Part shown: one piece after another, positions 35,599 to 44,887 of the stretch
How positions within the stretch are numbered: position 1 is the stretch's first letter
Layout of the letters: the number at the start of each line of letters is the position of its first letter
Source of the DNA: Mycolicibacterium senegalense
GTDB lineage: Bacteria > Actinomycetota > Actinomycetes > Mycobacteriales > Mycobacteriaceae
Reading direction: 5' to 3'
Assembly: GCF_019645875.1 (NCBI RefSeq)
Contig: NZ_CP081000.1
Coordinates: 5,764,417 to 5,828,416 of the forward strand
DNA length: 64,000 nt
Position numbers and translations under genes: made by a program
Notes under the pieces: model-generated
The model's database searches: none
What the model saw: the letters and a program-made list of their open reading frames with translations, nothing else
What the model was told of the DNA's origin: nothing

Positions 35599-36510
35599 CT
35601 ACTTGATGGTCGCGACCAGTTCGCCCGACATCTGCGCCAGCTGCGGGGCCCAGCTGCCCCAGTCATGCTGACCACCGTTGGGCATGTCGAAGTGCCCGTT
35701 GCTGCCGCCGACGGACCGGTAGTGCTGGTAGAACGACCGATTGCTGCCCGCCGCCTGATCGCACACACCGATCATCGCGGCCGGGTCACTACAGGTCAGC
35801 GTGGCCGGGCTGTACACCCACAGCCGGGTATTGGCGTCAGCCAGCAATTGCACGTGCACGTCGGGGTCATGCCACTTCCAGCGACCCAGCTGTGGGGCAC
35901 CCCACATGCCGTAGCTGTCCACACCGCCGAACTCGGCCATCCCGGCGGTGATCGCGCCGTTGAGGGTGGTGGCAGACGGGGTCAGGAAACCCGAGAGCGA
36001 TCCGGCGAAGCGGAAGCGGTCGGGGTGGAACGCGGCCAGCGTCAGCGCGGCGGTGCCGCCCTGCGAGGCACCGACGACTCCGTGCCCGCCCGGGGCCAGA
36101 CCCTTGTTCGCCGCCAGCCAGTCCGGCAACTCGGCGGACAGGAACGTCTCCCACTGCTTGCTGCCGTCCTGCTCCCAGTTCGTGTACAGGCTCCACGCGC
36201 CACCGGCCGGGGCCGCCACCGAGATACCGCGGCCGGCCAGGGTCGACATCGCGTGGCCGGCGTTGACCCAGTTGCTGACGTCAGGGGCCGCGTTGAAGGC
36301 GTCGAGCAGGAACACCGCATGCGGGCCGCCACCCTGGAACGCCACCGGGATGTCGCGCCCCATCGCGGCCGACGGGACCATCAGGTACTCGACACCGTCG
36401 GCCCGGGCCGGCGCATCCGTCGCCGCCGAGACCGCCCAGAGACCGACACCGAGCACCGGAGCCAACAGGGCCAGCAGCATCGCCCGCATCAGACTCAACG
36501 CACGCCTCAT
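35599..36510 (-). CDS. fbpD: MPT51/FbpD-like antigen 85 family protein
   Basis: 303 residues: signal peptide then an alpha/beta-hydrolase related to antigen 85. The start at 36510 is chosen because AGGAGAGG (36517-36524) is 6 nt upstream; an adjacent ATG at 36513 is possible. M. tuberculosis MPT51 binds fibronectin and lacks the mycolyltransferase residues. Here Ser149 (GASQGG) and His282 (GGQHDWG) occupy the nucleophile and His positions, but no glutamate is evident at the third position (nearest acid Asp251). A cysteine pair (TCSD and GVCD) may form a disulfide. Confidence 0.9.
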   Translation of the reverse strand: MRRALSLMRAMLLALLAPVLGVGLWAVSAATDAPARADGVEYLMVPSAAMGRDIPVAFQGGGPHAVFLLDAFNAAPDVSNWVNAGHAMSTLAGRGISVAAPAGGAWSLYTNWEQDGSKQWETFLSAELPDWLAANKGLAPGGHGVVGASQGGTAALTLAAFHPDRFRFAGSLSGFLTPSATTLNGAITAGMAEFGGVDSYGMWGAPQLGRWKWHDPDVHVQLLADANTRLWVYSPATLTCSDPAAMIGVCDQAAGSNRSFYQHYRSVGGSNGHFDMPNGGQHDWGSWAPQLAQMSGELVATIK

Positions 36511-36610
36511 CATCAACCTCTCCTGCTGCCGGTCGCTCGAAGTGCCCCCGCACACGTAACCCGCGTTGTAGTGAACCACATCGCCCCCGAGGCAGGGGTC
36601 GCAAACGGCG

Positions 36611-36643
36611 GACGGCGGCGACCCCGTGGGGATCGCCGCCGTC
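36611..36643 (-). terminator. Hairpin between fbpA and the MPT51-like gene
   Basis: A perfect 11-bp stem (36611-36621 with 36633-36643), with an extra CCCC-GT-GGGG inner stem, lies 35 nt after the fbpA stop. It probably separates expression of the two antigen 85 family genes. Confidence 0.75.
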
Positions 36644-36678
36644 TTCGGTTTGTCTTACCCGGTGCTACCGGCGACCGC

Positions 36679-37686
36679 TCAAGCGGTCGGGGTGGCGCCC
36701 AGGACGCGCTGCAGGTCAGGCTTCATGGCCTGCAGCTGCTGGCCCCAGTAGGCCCAGGCGTGCGTACCGCTCTGCGGGAAGTTGAACACACCGTTCTTGC
36801 CGCCGGCCGCGATGTACTTCTCCTGGAACGTGGAGTTGGTCCGGCAGACGAAGCCCTCCAGGAACTTGGCCGGGATGTCGGTGCCACCGAGCTCGCCCGG
36901 CTTGCCGTTACCGCAGTAGACCCAGATCCGGGTGCCGTTGTTCGCCAGCGTGGCGACGTTCTCCGTCGGGTCGTTGGCCTTCCAGGCGTTGCCCGGGTCA
37001 CCGGTCTTGCCCCACATGTCGTCGGCCTTGTAGCCGCCGGCGTCACCCATCGAGACACCGATCAGCATCGGCCACCAGCCCTCGGACGGGTTCAAGGTGC
37101 CCGACAGCGAGGCCGCGTAGATGAACTGATCCGGGTGGCGGGCCGCCAGCATCAGCGCCGACGAACCAGCCATCGACAGACCGACCACGGCGCTGCCGGT
37201 CGGCTTCACGTCGCGGTTGGCTGCCAGCCACTGCGGCAGCTCCTGGGTCAGGAAGGTCTCCCACTTGTAGGTCTTGCAGCCGCCGTCCTTGGTGCCACAC
37301 GCCGGCTTGTACCAGTCGGTGTAGAAGCTGGACTGGCCACCGACCGGCATCACAACCGAGATGCCGGAGTTCAGGAACCACTCGAACGTCGGGAGCTCGA
37401 TGTCCCAACCGTTGTTGTCCTCGCGGGCGCGCATGCCGTCGAGCAGATACAGCGCGGGTGCACCCGCCCCACCGCTCTGGAACTCAACCCGGATATCGCG
37501 TCCCATCCCTGCGGACGGAACGTCGAGATACTCGACCGGAAGGCCAGGTCGAGACCAGGCTCCGGCGGTCGCCGAGCCGCCGACGACGCCAACCAGGCCA
37601 GGCAGTACGGCCGCCGCGGCGACCGCAACCGTCAGCCGGCGCGACAGACCTGCCGCTGCGCCGCGCATCTTCCCAACGAACTTCAT
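36679..37686 (-). CDS. fbpA: Antigen 85A mycolyltransferase
   Basis: 335 residues with a twin-arginine-like basic signal (about 1-42) and an alpha/beta-hydrolase. The catalytic triad is present: Ser171 (GLSMAG), Glu277 (FLEGF) and His309 (SGTHAW). It transfers mycolate between trehalose monomycolates and onto arabinogalactan. The start at 37686 follows AGGGAG (37691-37696) and gives the family length. The symbol is by synteny, since Ag85 paralogs are very similar. Confidence 0.94.
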   Translation of the reverse strand: MKFVGKMRGAAAGLSRRLTVAVAAAAVLPGLVGVVGGSATAGAWSRPGLPVEYLDVPSAGMGRDIRVEFQSGGAGAPALYLLDGMRAREDNNGWDIELPTFEWFLNSGISVVMPVGGQSSFYTDWYKPACGTKDGGCKTYKWETFLTQELPQWLAANRDVKPTGSAVVGLSMAGSSALMLAARHPDQFIYAASLSGTLNPSEGWWPMLIGVSMGDAGGYKADDMWGKTGDPGNAWKANDPTENVATLANNGTRIWVYCGNGKPGELGGTDIPAKFLEGFVCRTNSTFQEKYIAAGGKNGVFNFPQSGTHAWAYWGQQLQAMKPDLQRVLGATPTA

Positions 37687-38018
37687 ACCGCTCCCTATCT
37701 GATCTCTTCTTCGTATTCCGCACATCGATTCACACCGACGTCAGCGGCTCACGTGCCCGTGTAGTCAACCACACGAACACGCGGTGCTTCTCTGCAGCAG
37801 TTGTCGTCCCTGGTCGCCCCTACGCCGTTGACGGTCGCGATCAGGCACGGTTCGAGAGCCTGCCGCCCCTGGCGGCGCGTGAGGTGAACACCAGAGGTCA
37901 GCATGGGTTTCTCTGTACCGTCCAATCAAGATCTGTACACAGGCTCGTCTGCCTATCGACGCAACCTCGCCCAGCGTTACCAAACACACAGATTCGGATA
38001 CGACGAGTTGGCGAACGG
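37687..38018. other. 332-bp intergenic region between aftB and fbpA
   Basis: Contains the fbpA leader and presumably its promoter; a minus-strand TTGACT (37763-37768) could be the -35, with no clear -10. The half nearest aftB has no strong hairpin and no open frame with a ribosome-binding site. Nothing else is supported. Confidence 0.4.
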
Positions 38019-40028
38019 TCAGGGTCCGGTGGCCGGCATCCCGGTGTACGGCGGCTTCTTCGGCTCGGGAACCGGCAGGCCGCAGCGCTGGAGGTCATAG
38101 AGCGGGACCCGGTCGATCCGGTACTTCGTGAAGTCGTACGCGTGCGCCAGGTTCGACAGGAACCGGCGCGGGCTCATCTCGCCGCGCACCGAGGTGAGCA
38201 TCGACTCGGTGGCCGGGCAGGCCAGAGCGGCCTGGGCCTGGGCGATCCAATCCTCGTCGAGGTAGGCCGGGATGTAGGGCCGGGTCTTGAGGAACGGCCC
38301 CTCGGCCACCGCCCAATCCGGAAACAGGTTCTTGTCGTGGCCGATTCGGCCGTCGGTCAACCGCTGGGTATGCATGGCAAGCGGATTCGTCAAGCCGATC
38401 TGGTCGATGACCCGCACGTCGAGGCCGACGTTCATGCCCAGCATGCCCATGTTGGTGAAGAACACGGTGTGCGGGGTTCTCAACGCTCGGCGCTCCGCCG
38501 GCGTGAGATCGGGCGGCGGCGGGAACGCCGGGACGACGTCCCACACGTCGTAGTTGCCCGACGGCAACAGCAGCGCCCCGTCAGGAGTGTTGTCGATCGC
38601 GGTCAGCACCGCCCGCATGCGCGGGTAATCCAGGTAGTCGGCGGCGGTCAACGGGTGCGCATGACCGGTGGCCTGCGAGTAGAACCGGCGCTCGTCGACG
38701 ATGCCGGAGTAGGTGACCCGAGTCGCGTCGGCGCCCAGACCGGGTGAATTCGCGGCCCAGATCGACCATCCCACCACCGCGGCCCACAGCACGCTGGTCG
38801 CGGCGGCCAGCAGGTAACCCGTCTCCCTGGTGAACTTGGTGCCGTCGGGCAGCACCACGGGAATCACCGCAACGGGTATCAGCAGGCAGAACAGCGGTGT
38901 CAGCAACACCCGGCCGTGCATGAAATCACCGCCCTGGCGCACCCAGTAGATGGCCTGCAGCAGCCCGCTGACGAACATGAAAAGTACTACGGCGGCGGGA
39001 CTTTGGACGGTCCGGGCCAGCCAGCCGTAGCCGCGGGGCACCTGATGACGCACCCACCACGGCCGCGTCCTGGTGGTCAGCAGGACCACCCCGAGCGCGG
39101 CCAGCAGCATCACCGGCACCCACAACAGGTACGGCTGGTTGAAGTTGGTCAGGTAGGTCAGCCCCTGTGCCCACTTGGAACCCGAGGCGTCCTTGGCCAC
39201 CGCGGTGCCCGGCACCAAAAGTCCGTAGTAGCCCATCCGGAAGATCTGGTAGGCCACCGGCAGCAGGCCGCCGGCCACCACGATCAGCACCCGGCGGCGC
39301 CACCCGCGCGCCGCGATCAGCATCATCACCAGGGCGCCGCCGCCGATCAACGCCAACTCGGGGCGGATCAGCACACTCAGCCCGGCAACGGCGGCCAGCG
39401 TCGCGTCGAAGTACTTGCTGGACACCGGGTTCGGTCGCCGCAACGCCTGCGACCAGCACACCATCATCCACCACAGCAGGCCCAGATAGGCCAGCACCAA
39501 ACCGTTTTCGAGCCCCGAGGTGGCGAAGTCACGCGCCGGCGGGACCGCGATGTAGACCAGCGCGCCCGCGGGCAACAACAGGGCGCGACGGCCCTGCAGG
39601 CTCGGGGCATACAACCGGCCGGTGCCGAGCATCGCCAGCACGACGCCGAGCACGCTCAGGGTCAGCGCGAAGGCCAGGGCCACGTACTCCATCCGGACCG
39701 GGCCGCCGAGCCACGCACCCAACGTCACCAGGTAGGTCCACACCGTGGAGGTGTTGGCCTCGATCCGCTCACCGGCATTGAAGACCGGGCCGTTGCCTGC
39801 CAACAGGTTTCGCACCGTGCGCAGCACGATCAGGCCGTCGTCGGCGATCCAGCGGCGCTGCCAGGCGCCCCAGCCGAAGAGCACGGCCGTCACCACCACG
39901 CTCAGCCACAGGCTGATCCGCACCGTGGCGTCGTACGGGAACACCGGCCAGCGCGCCGCCAACCGGTCACCCACGCCACCAGCCAGGCGGCGCAGCGTGA
40001 TTCGGTCAGCTGAAGTAGATGGCTGCAC
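38019..40028 (-). CDS. aftB: Terminal beta-1,2-arabinofuranosyltransferase AftB
   Basis: 669 residues from this GTG, GT-C fold with about ten helices and a periplasmic C-terminal domain. It caps arabinan with beta-1,2-linked arabinofuranose from DPA, the residues that receive mycolates. The first loop carries the conserved DD pair (WIADDGLIVLR). The chosen start overlaps ubiA by 23 bp; M. tuberculosis AftB starts near the VRISLWLS segment here, so a start about 36 codons later is equally possible. It is the last gene of the glf operon. Confidence 0.92.
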   Translation of the reverse strand: MQPSTSADRITLRRLAGGVGDRLAARWPVFPYDATVRISLWLSVVVTAVLFGWGAWQRRWIADDGLIVLRTVRNLLAGNGPVFNAGERIEANTSTVWTYLVTLGAWLGGPVRMEYVALAFALTLSVLGVVLAMLGTGRLYAPSLQGRRALLLPAGALVYIAVPPARDFATSGLENGLVLAYLGLLWWMMVCWSQALRRPNPVSSKYFDATLAAVAGLSVLIRPELALIGGGALVMMLIAARGWRRRVLIVVAGGLLPVAYQIFRMGYYGLLVPGTAVAKDASGSKWAQGLTYLTNFNQPYLLWVPVMLLAALGVVLLTTRTRPWWVRHQVPRGYGWLARTVQSPAAVVLFMFVSGLLQAIYWVRQGGDFMHGRVLLTPLFCLLIPVAVIPVVLPDGTKFTRETGYLLAAATSVLWAAVVGWSIWAANSPGLGADATRVTYSGIVDERRFYSQATGHAHPLTAADYLDYPRMRAVLTAIDNTPDGALLLPSGNYDVWDVVPAFPPPPDLTPAERRALRTPHTVFFTNMGMLGMNVGLDVRVIDQIGLTNPLAMHTQRLTDGRIGHDKNLFPDWAVAEGPFLKTRPYIPAYLDEDWIAQAQAALACPATESMLTSVRGEMSPRRFLSNLAHAYDFTKYRIDRVPLYDLQRCGLPVPEPKKPPYTGMPATGP

Positions 40029-40947
40029 CGATGGTTCCGATCCACGCCAGGAACAGGATCTGCAGAACTCGGTCTTTCAGAGCGATCTCCTCCGGCTCAC
40101 CGGCAATGCCACCATCGATGTCGACCGCGTAGCGCAGGATCGCGACCGTCCACGGCACCATCGTGATCGCGTACCACGATGCGTCCTGGCCGTCGAGCCC
40201 GAGCGCGTCGTTGACGCTGTCGCGGCCGAAGGCCCACAAGCCGTAACAGAGCACCACCGCGGTGGCCGACATCGTCCAGACGAACCGGAGATAGCTGCTG
40301 GTGTAGCTCTCCAGCGACTTGCGGATCTTGGCACCGGTACGCTCGGCCAATTGCAGCTCGGCATAACGCTTGCCTGCTGCCATGAACAGCGAGCCGAAGG
40401 CCATCACCAGCAGGAACCACTGCGACAGCGGGATGCCGGTGGCGGCACCACCGGCGACGGCCCGGATCAGATAGGCCGAGGACACGATGCAGATGTCGAG
40501 CACGGCTTGATGTTTGAGGCCGAAGCAGTACGCGAGCTGAATGGCGATGTACACCGCGATCACCGCGGCCAGGTTCGGGGTGAGCAGCCAGGAGATGACC
40601 AGCGAGGTCACCGCGAGAACGATGGCCACCACGTAGGCCAGCGATGCCGGCACCACCCCCGCGGCGATGGGGCGGAACCGCTTCGTGGGATGCGCCCGGT
40701 CCGCCTCGACGTCGCGGGCGTCGTTGATCAGGTAGATCGACGACGCGGCCAGGCTGAACACCACGAAAGCCACCCCGACCTTGACGGCGAGATCGGCGTA
40801 GTTGTACTCGATTCCGCTGCCGACCGCCGCCAGCGGCGCGGCCAGCACCAGCAGGTTCTTGATCCACTGCCGTGGCCGCAGCGCCTTGATCAGCCCCGAG
40901 GCCAGGTTCTTCGGCGGAGCACCCTCCGGCTGCGCTTCCTCAGTCAT
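40006..40947 (-). CDS. ubiA: Decaprenyl-phosphate phosphoribosyltransferase UbiA (DPPR synthase)
   Basis: 313 residues, UbiA prenyltransferase fold with about nine helices. The two acidic motifs are NDARDVEAD and YAVDIDGG. It transfers 5-phosphoribose from PRPP to decaprenyl phosphate, the committed step toward DPA. The ATG at 40947 is set by the overlap with the PAP2 gene (ATGA) and removes a long non-coding-like N-terminal extension. Mutations in M. tuberculosis ubiA contribute to high-level ethambutol resistance. Confidence 0.95.
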   Translation of the reverse strand: MTEEAQPEGAPPKNLASGLIKALRPRQWIKNLLVLAAPLAAVGSGIEYNYADLAVKVGVAFVVFSLAASSIYLINDARDVEADRAHPTKRFRPIAAGVVPASLAYVVAIVLAVTSLVISWLLTPNLAAVIAVYIAIQLAYCFGLKHQAVLDICIVSSAYLIRAVAGGAATGIPLSQWFLLVMAFGSLFMAAGKRYAELQLAERTGAKIRKSLESYTSSYLRFVWTMSATAVVLCYGLWAFGRDSVNDALGLDGQDASWYAITMVPWTVAILRYAVDIDGGIAGEPEEIALKDRVLQILFLAWIGTIGAAIYFS

Positions 40948-41477
40948 TTGGCCACGGTCTCCTTCGGCCCCACACCGGCAGTTTTTCCGACCACAGACCC
41001 CACGACCGTCCCGACGGCCACGCCGGTCAGTACGTCGGTGGGATAGTGCACACCCAACACCAGGCGCGACAGCGCCATCGGCACCACCAGCGCGGCCCGG
41101 ACCGGCAGACCCGTCGTGCGGGCCAGCAACAGCGCGGCCGCGGCGGTCGAGGTGGCATGTGCCGACGGGAAACTCAACCGGCTCGGGGTCCCGACGTTGA
41201 CCGCGATGTCGGGGTGATGCGGCCGCTCCCGGCGCACCACCCGTTTGATCAGAACCGCGGCGGCATGGGCGGCGAAGGCACCGACGCCCACCGCCAGCCA
41301 CGACCTGCGCTTGGCCGGCTGGGCCAGCGCACCGACCGCGGCGAGCCCCAGCCACCCCAGACTGTGCTCACCGAAATGCGACAGCGCACGCGCACCGGTC
41401 AGCACGCCCGGCCGGTCGGCCAGGGCGGACTGCACGGCAACCAACACGGCGTCCTCGCCGCGCGGGGCATCGGTCAT
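40944..41477 (-). CDS. PAP2-type phosphatase (Rv3807c-like, DPPR phosphatase candidate)
   Basis: 177 residues with all three PAP2 motifs: KRVVRRERP, PSAH and SRLVLGVHYPTD. It is embedded in membrane helices. Rv3807c is proposed to remove the 5-phosphate from decaprenyl-phospho-phosphoribose, giving the DprE1 substrate. The placement, overlapping ubiA by 4 bp and 1 nt after glfT2, fits that role. Confidence 0.92.
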   Translation of the reverse strand: MTDAPRGEDAVLVAVQSALADRPGVLTGARALSHFGEHSLGWLGLAAVGALAQPAKRRSWLAVGVGAFAAHAAAVLIKRVVRRERPHHPDIAVNVGTPSRLSFPSAHATSTAAAALLLARTTGLPVRAALVVPMALSRLVLGVHYPTDVLTGVAVGTVVGSVVGKTAGVGPKETVAK

Positions 41478-41478
41478 G

Positions 41479-43416
41479 TCAGTTTTTCTCCGCCGACTCT
41501 GTCAGCAACACCGTCTCCCACTTCTGGGTGCTGGTCAGCACCGGCAGCGCCTCACGATAGACCTTGCGCATCCGGTCGAACTGACGGACCACACGTAACT
41601 GCTGGCGCAGCGAGGCGCGCAACAACGCGAACATCTTGGCGCGGTCGCGCTGCCGGTACACCACACCACGGCCGTCGGCGGTGGTGACGGTGACCCCGTC
41701 GACCCGGCACAGCGAGAACCAGCGCGCGTCCTGGGTCGCCACGTTGATCTGCGGCCGGACATGGGATTCGGGATCGTGTTGGCGCAGCTGGTGGACCACG
41801 CCGCGGGCCAGGTTCACCAGGATGGCCGGCTTTGACACCGGGATGCCGATCTTCTTGCGCTTGAGATCCGAGGGCGGCGGCAGCTCGGTGGCGCCGGGCA
41901 GCACCACGGCGTCAGGGAACTGCTGGCGCATCTTGCGGACATCGGGCAGCGCCGATTCCAGGATGGAGAAGATGTGTTCCGGCCCGGCCAGGAAATCCTC
42001 CATGGCCCGGTTCTGGATGGCGACTGTCGAATATTCAAGGCACAGAAGGTGTTTGAACGTGGCCTTGAGGTGGCTGGCCAGCAGTCCGCGGGCATCGCCG
42101 TCCCAGTGCAGGGCCGACACCACCAACCGGTTGCGCAGGTGGAAGTAGGCCTGCCAGTCGATCGCGTCGTCCTTGTCGCTCCAGGCCATGTGCCAGATCG
42201 CCGCGCCGGGCAGGGTGACCGTGCGGTAGCCGTGCTCGGCGGCGCGCAGGCCGTACTCGACGTCGTCCCACTTGATGAACAACGGCAACGGCTGGCCGAG
42301 TTCCTCGGCGACCTGCCGCGGGATCATGCACATCCACCAGCCGTTGAAGTCCACGTCGACCCGGCGGTGCAGCAGCTTGCTGCGGTTCGAATCGGTGTCG
42401 TCGAGGGCGTGCTTGGCGAAGTCGTGGTCGTACTCGGCGTTGGGGGCGGCCGACCACATGAAGTTGGTGCGGTCGACCATCTCGCCCATGATGTGCAGGT
42501 GTGACGGCTCCTGCAGGTTGAGCATCTGCCCGCCGACCAGGGTGGGTTCCTTCGCGAACCGGTTCATGGCCAGGGCCCGCAGGATCGAATCGGGCTCGAT
42601 GCGGATGTCGTCGTCCATGAACAGGATCTGCTCACAGTCGGTGTTCTTCAGCGCCTCGTACATCACCCGGCTGTAGCCGCCGGAACCGCCGAGATTGGGC
42701 TGGTTGTGGATGGAGAGGCGGTCGCCCAGTCCCGCGGCGGCGGCCTCGAAACCAGGATGATCCTTGGCCTTGCTGGTGCCCTGGTCGGACACGATGACCG
42801 CACTGATCACCTCGTCCACCAACGGGTCCGAGGTCAGTGCGGCCAAGGCGTTGACGCAGTCCGATGGCCGGTTGAAGGTCGGGATGCCGACGGCGACGTT
42901 GGCCCGGCCGGGTGCGGGCGTCGGGGCGTACCAGCCGGCGCTGTGTACCCGCACCGCGGTGTCGGAGGTGATGTCGAACCAGATCCAGCCGCCGTCCTCG
43001 AACGGCGCCAGGTCGATCTCGAATTCGACTGCCGCTGGTTCGGAGGCGTCACCGCTGGAAACCGGGGCGCCGCCGACGGTGATCCGGGCGCCCGTGGCCT
43101 TGGAGCGGTAGACGTCGACGCGGGCCGTGCCGGTCAGCTCGACGCGAAGAACCACCGTCTTCAGCGTCGACCACCGGCGCCAGTAGCTGGCCGGGAACGC
43201 GTTGAAGTAGGTCGCGAACGAGATCCCGGACTCGGTGCCGATCTCCAGGGTCGTACGGGTCGGGGCATGTGCCCGGCGCGCATTGGTCGGGTCTTCGACG
43301 AGGTAGAGCTTGCGGACGTCGAGCGGCTCGCCCGGTCGCGGCAGAATGACGCGGGCCAGCAGACTGACGGCCCGCGATTCTCCGGCGTCGAGCGCGCCGG
43401 ATGGGATGTCACTCAT
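41479..43416 (-). CDS. glfT2: Bifunctional galactofuranosyltransferase GlfT2
   Basis: 645 residues: N-terminal beta-barrel-like domain, GT-A catalytic domain and C-terminal helices. The metal-binding Asp268-Asp270 lies in FMDDDIRI; further conserved acids are in WDDVEYGLR, and the His in WHMAWSD follows. It polymerises galactan with alternating beta-1,5 and beta-1,6 links from UDP-Galf. It overlaps glf by 4 bp. Confidence 0.96.
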   Translation of the reverse strand: MSDIPSGALDAGESRAVSLLARVILPRPGEPLDVRKLYLVEDPTNARRAHAPTRTTLEIGTESGISFATYFNAFPASYWRRWSTLKTVVLRVELTGTARVDVYRSKATGARITVGGAPVSSGDASEPAAVEFEIDLAPFEDGGWIWFDITSDTAVRVHSAGWYAPTPAPGRANVAVGIPTFNRPSDCVNALAALTSDPLVDEVISAVIVSDQGTSKAKDHPGFEAAAAGLGDRLSIHNQPNLGGSGGYSRVMYEALKNTDCEQILFMDDDIRIEPDSILRALAMNRFAKEPTLVGGQMLNLQEPSHLHIMGEMVDRTNFMWSAAPNAEYDHDFAKHALDDTDSNRSKLLHRRVDVDFNGWWMCMIPRQVAEELGQPLPLFIKWDDVEYGLRAAEHGYRTVTLPGAAIWHMAWSDKDDAIDWQAYFHLRNRLVVSALHWDGDARGLLASHLKATFKHLLCLEYSTVAIQNRAMEDFLAGPEHIFSILESALPDVRKMRQQFPDAVVLPGATELPPPSDLKRKKIGIPVSKPAILVNLARGVVHQLRQHDPESHVRPQINVATQDARWFSLCRVDGVTVTTADGRGVVYRQRDRAKMFALLRASLRQQLRVVRQFDRMRKVYREALPVLTSTQKWETVLLTESAEKN

Positions 43417-44651
43417 GCTTTGCTGCTTTCCTCTTCGGTAACCAGCGGCGCACCGTCGGACAGGTGCGGGGCCAGGATGTTGTCGTACATGTTCAGTGCG
43501 CTGGCGATGGCCATGTGCATGTCGAGGTACTGGTAGGTGCCCAGCCGGCCACCGAAAAGCACCTTGGCCGAGGCGGTCTCGGCCTTGGCTCGCGCCCGGT
43601 AGGAAGCCAGCAGGGCGCGGTCAGATTCGGTGTTGATGGGGTAGTACGGCTCGTCGTCTTCTTTGGCGAACCGCGAGTATTCCCGCATGATGACGGTCTT
43701 GTCGGCCGGGTATTCGCGCTCCGGGTGGAAGTGGCGGAACTCGTGGATCCGCGTGTAGTCCACGTCGGCGTCGTTGTAGTTCATCACCGGGGTGCCCTGG
43801 AAATCTCCGGTGTCGAGCACCTCGAGTTCGAAATCGAGTGTGCGCCAGCCCAGCCGGCCTTCGGAGTAGTCGAAGTAGCGGTCCAGCGGGCCGGTGTAGA
43901 CCACCGGGGCCTGCGGCGACTCCGCCCTGAGTTCTTCCTGGACGTCGAACCAGTCGGTGTCCAGCCGCACCTCGATGCGGTCGTCGGCGGCCATGTTCTC
44001 CAGCCAGGCGGTGTACCCGTCGACCGGCAGGCCCTCGTACTTGTCGTTGAAGTAGCGGTTGTCGAACGTGTAGCGCACCGGCAGCCGGGTGATGTTGGCC
44101 GCCGGCAGCTCGCGCGGGTCGGTCTGCCACTGCTTGGCCGTGTAGGCCTTGACGAACGCCTCATACAGCGGGCGCCCGATCAGCGAGATGGCCTTCTCCT
44201 CGAAGTTGGCCGCCTCATGCCCGGCGATCTCGCTGGCCTGCTCCTTGATCAGGGCGCGCGCCTCGTCCGGGGTGAAGTACCGGCCGAAGAACTGTGAGAC
44301 CAGACCGAGGCCCATCGGGAACTGGTAGGCCTGGCCGTTGTGCATCGCGAAGACCCGGTGCTGGTACCCGGTGAAGTCGGTGAACTGCCGCACGTAGTCC
44401 CACACCCGCTGGTTGGAGGTGTGGAACAAGTGGGCACCGTACTTGTGCACTTCGATGCCGGTCTGCGGTTCGGCTTCGGAGTAGGCATTGCCGCCGATAT
44501 GCGGACGGCGTTCTATAACAAGGACACGCTTGCCCAGTTGCGTCGCCACGCGCTCAGCGATCGTCAGACCGAAGAAACCGGAACCGACGACGAATAAGTC
44601 GAAATGTCCGCTGGACTGGTCTGTAGCGACCCGGGGAGATAAGGACGTCAT
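43413..44651 (-). CDS. glf: UDP-galactopyranose mutase Glf
   Basis: 412 residues, flavoprotein with FAD loop VVGSGFFGLT near residue 21 and the conserved HKYGAHLFHT and FQGTPVMNYND segments. It converts UDP-galactopyranose to UDP-galactofuranose for galactan. I used the ATG at 44651, which matches the usual family N-terminus. A GTG at 44723 is in frame and lies just downstream of a minus-strand GATATT, so a 24-residue longer leaderless form cannot be excluded. It is the first gene of the galactan operon, divergent from erp. Confidence 0.95.
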   Translation of the reverse strand: MTSLSPRVATDQSSGHFDLFVVGSGFFGLTIAERVATQLGKRVLVIERRPHIGGNAYSEAEPQTGIEVHKYGAHLFHTSNQRVWDYVRQFTDFTGYQHRVFAMHNGQAYQFPMGLGLVSQFFGRYFTPDEARALIKEQASEIAGHEAANFEEKAISLIGRPLYEAFVKAYTAKQWQTDPRELPAANITRLPVRYTFDNRYFNDKYEGLPVDGYTAWLENMAADDRIEVRLDTDWFDVQEELRAESPQAPVVYTGPLDRYFDYSEGRLGWRTLDFELEVLDTGDFQGTPVMNYNDADVDYTRIHEFRHFHPEREYPADKTVIMREYSRFAKEDDEPYYPINTESDRALLASYRARAKAETASAKVLFGGRLGTYQYLDMHMAIASALNMYDNILAPHLSDGAPLVTEEESSKA

Positions 44652-44745
44652 CGGCAGCCAGGGTATCCGACCGCGCCCCGCTGCCCCGAATTCGACAAAG
44701 GGCCCAGGTCGCAATTCGCTCACGATTCAATATCGTCACTTCAGA

Positions 44746-44790
44746 CCCATGAGTCACAGCTTTAACATCGATCTCGTTGGTACTCATGGG
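44746..44790. promoter_or_regulatory. Inverted repeat and -10 in the glf-erp divergent promoter
   Basis: CCCATGAGT (44746-44754) and ACTCATGGG (44782-44790) are perfect inverted arms separated by 27 nt. Between them, TAACAT at 44763-44768 suits a plus-strand -10 for erp. The repeat spans the predicted start region and may be an operator or leader hairpin. The whole 236-bp divergent gap (44652-44887) is otherwise featureless. Confidence 0.45.
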
Positions 44791-44887
44791 CTTCACGCAT
44801 CGACCCGGATTGCCGACGAAGCAAGAGGAAAGCACCACCCGTAGTCCGAAGTGCAGTCCTTGCAGTAAACATATTGAGGAGACTTCC

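Noticed and set aside
44652..44723. Extended Glf start at GTG 44723 as the primary annotation
   Set aside because: Family N-termini begin near the MTSLSPRV segment. The upstream start is mentioned only as an alternative because a promoter-like hexamer precedes it.
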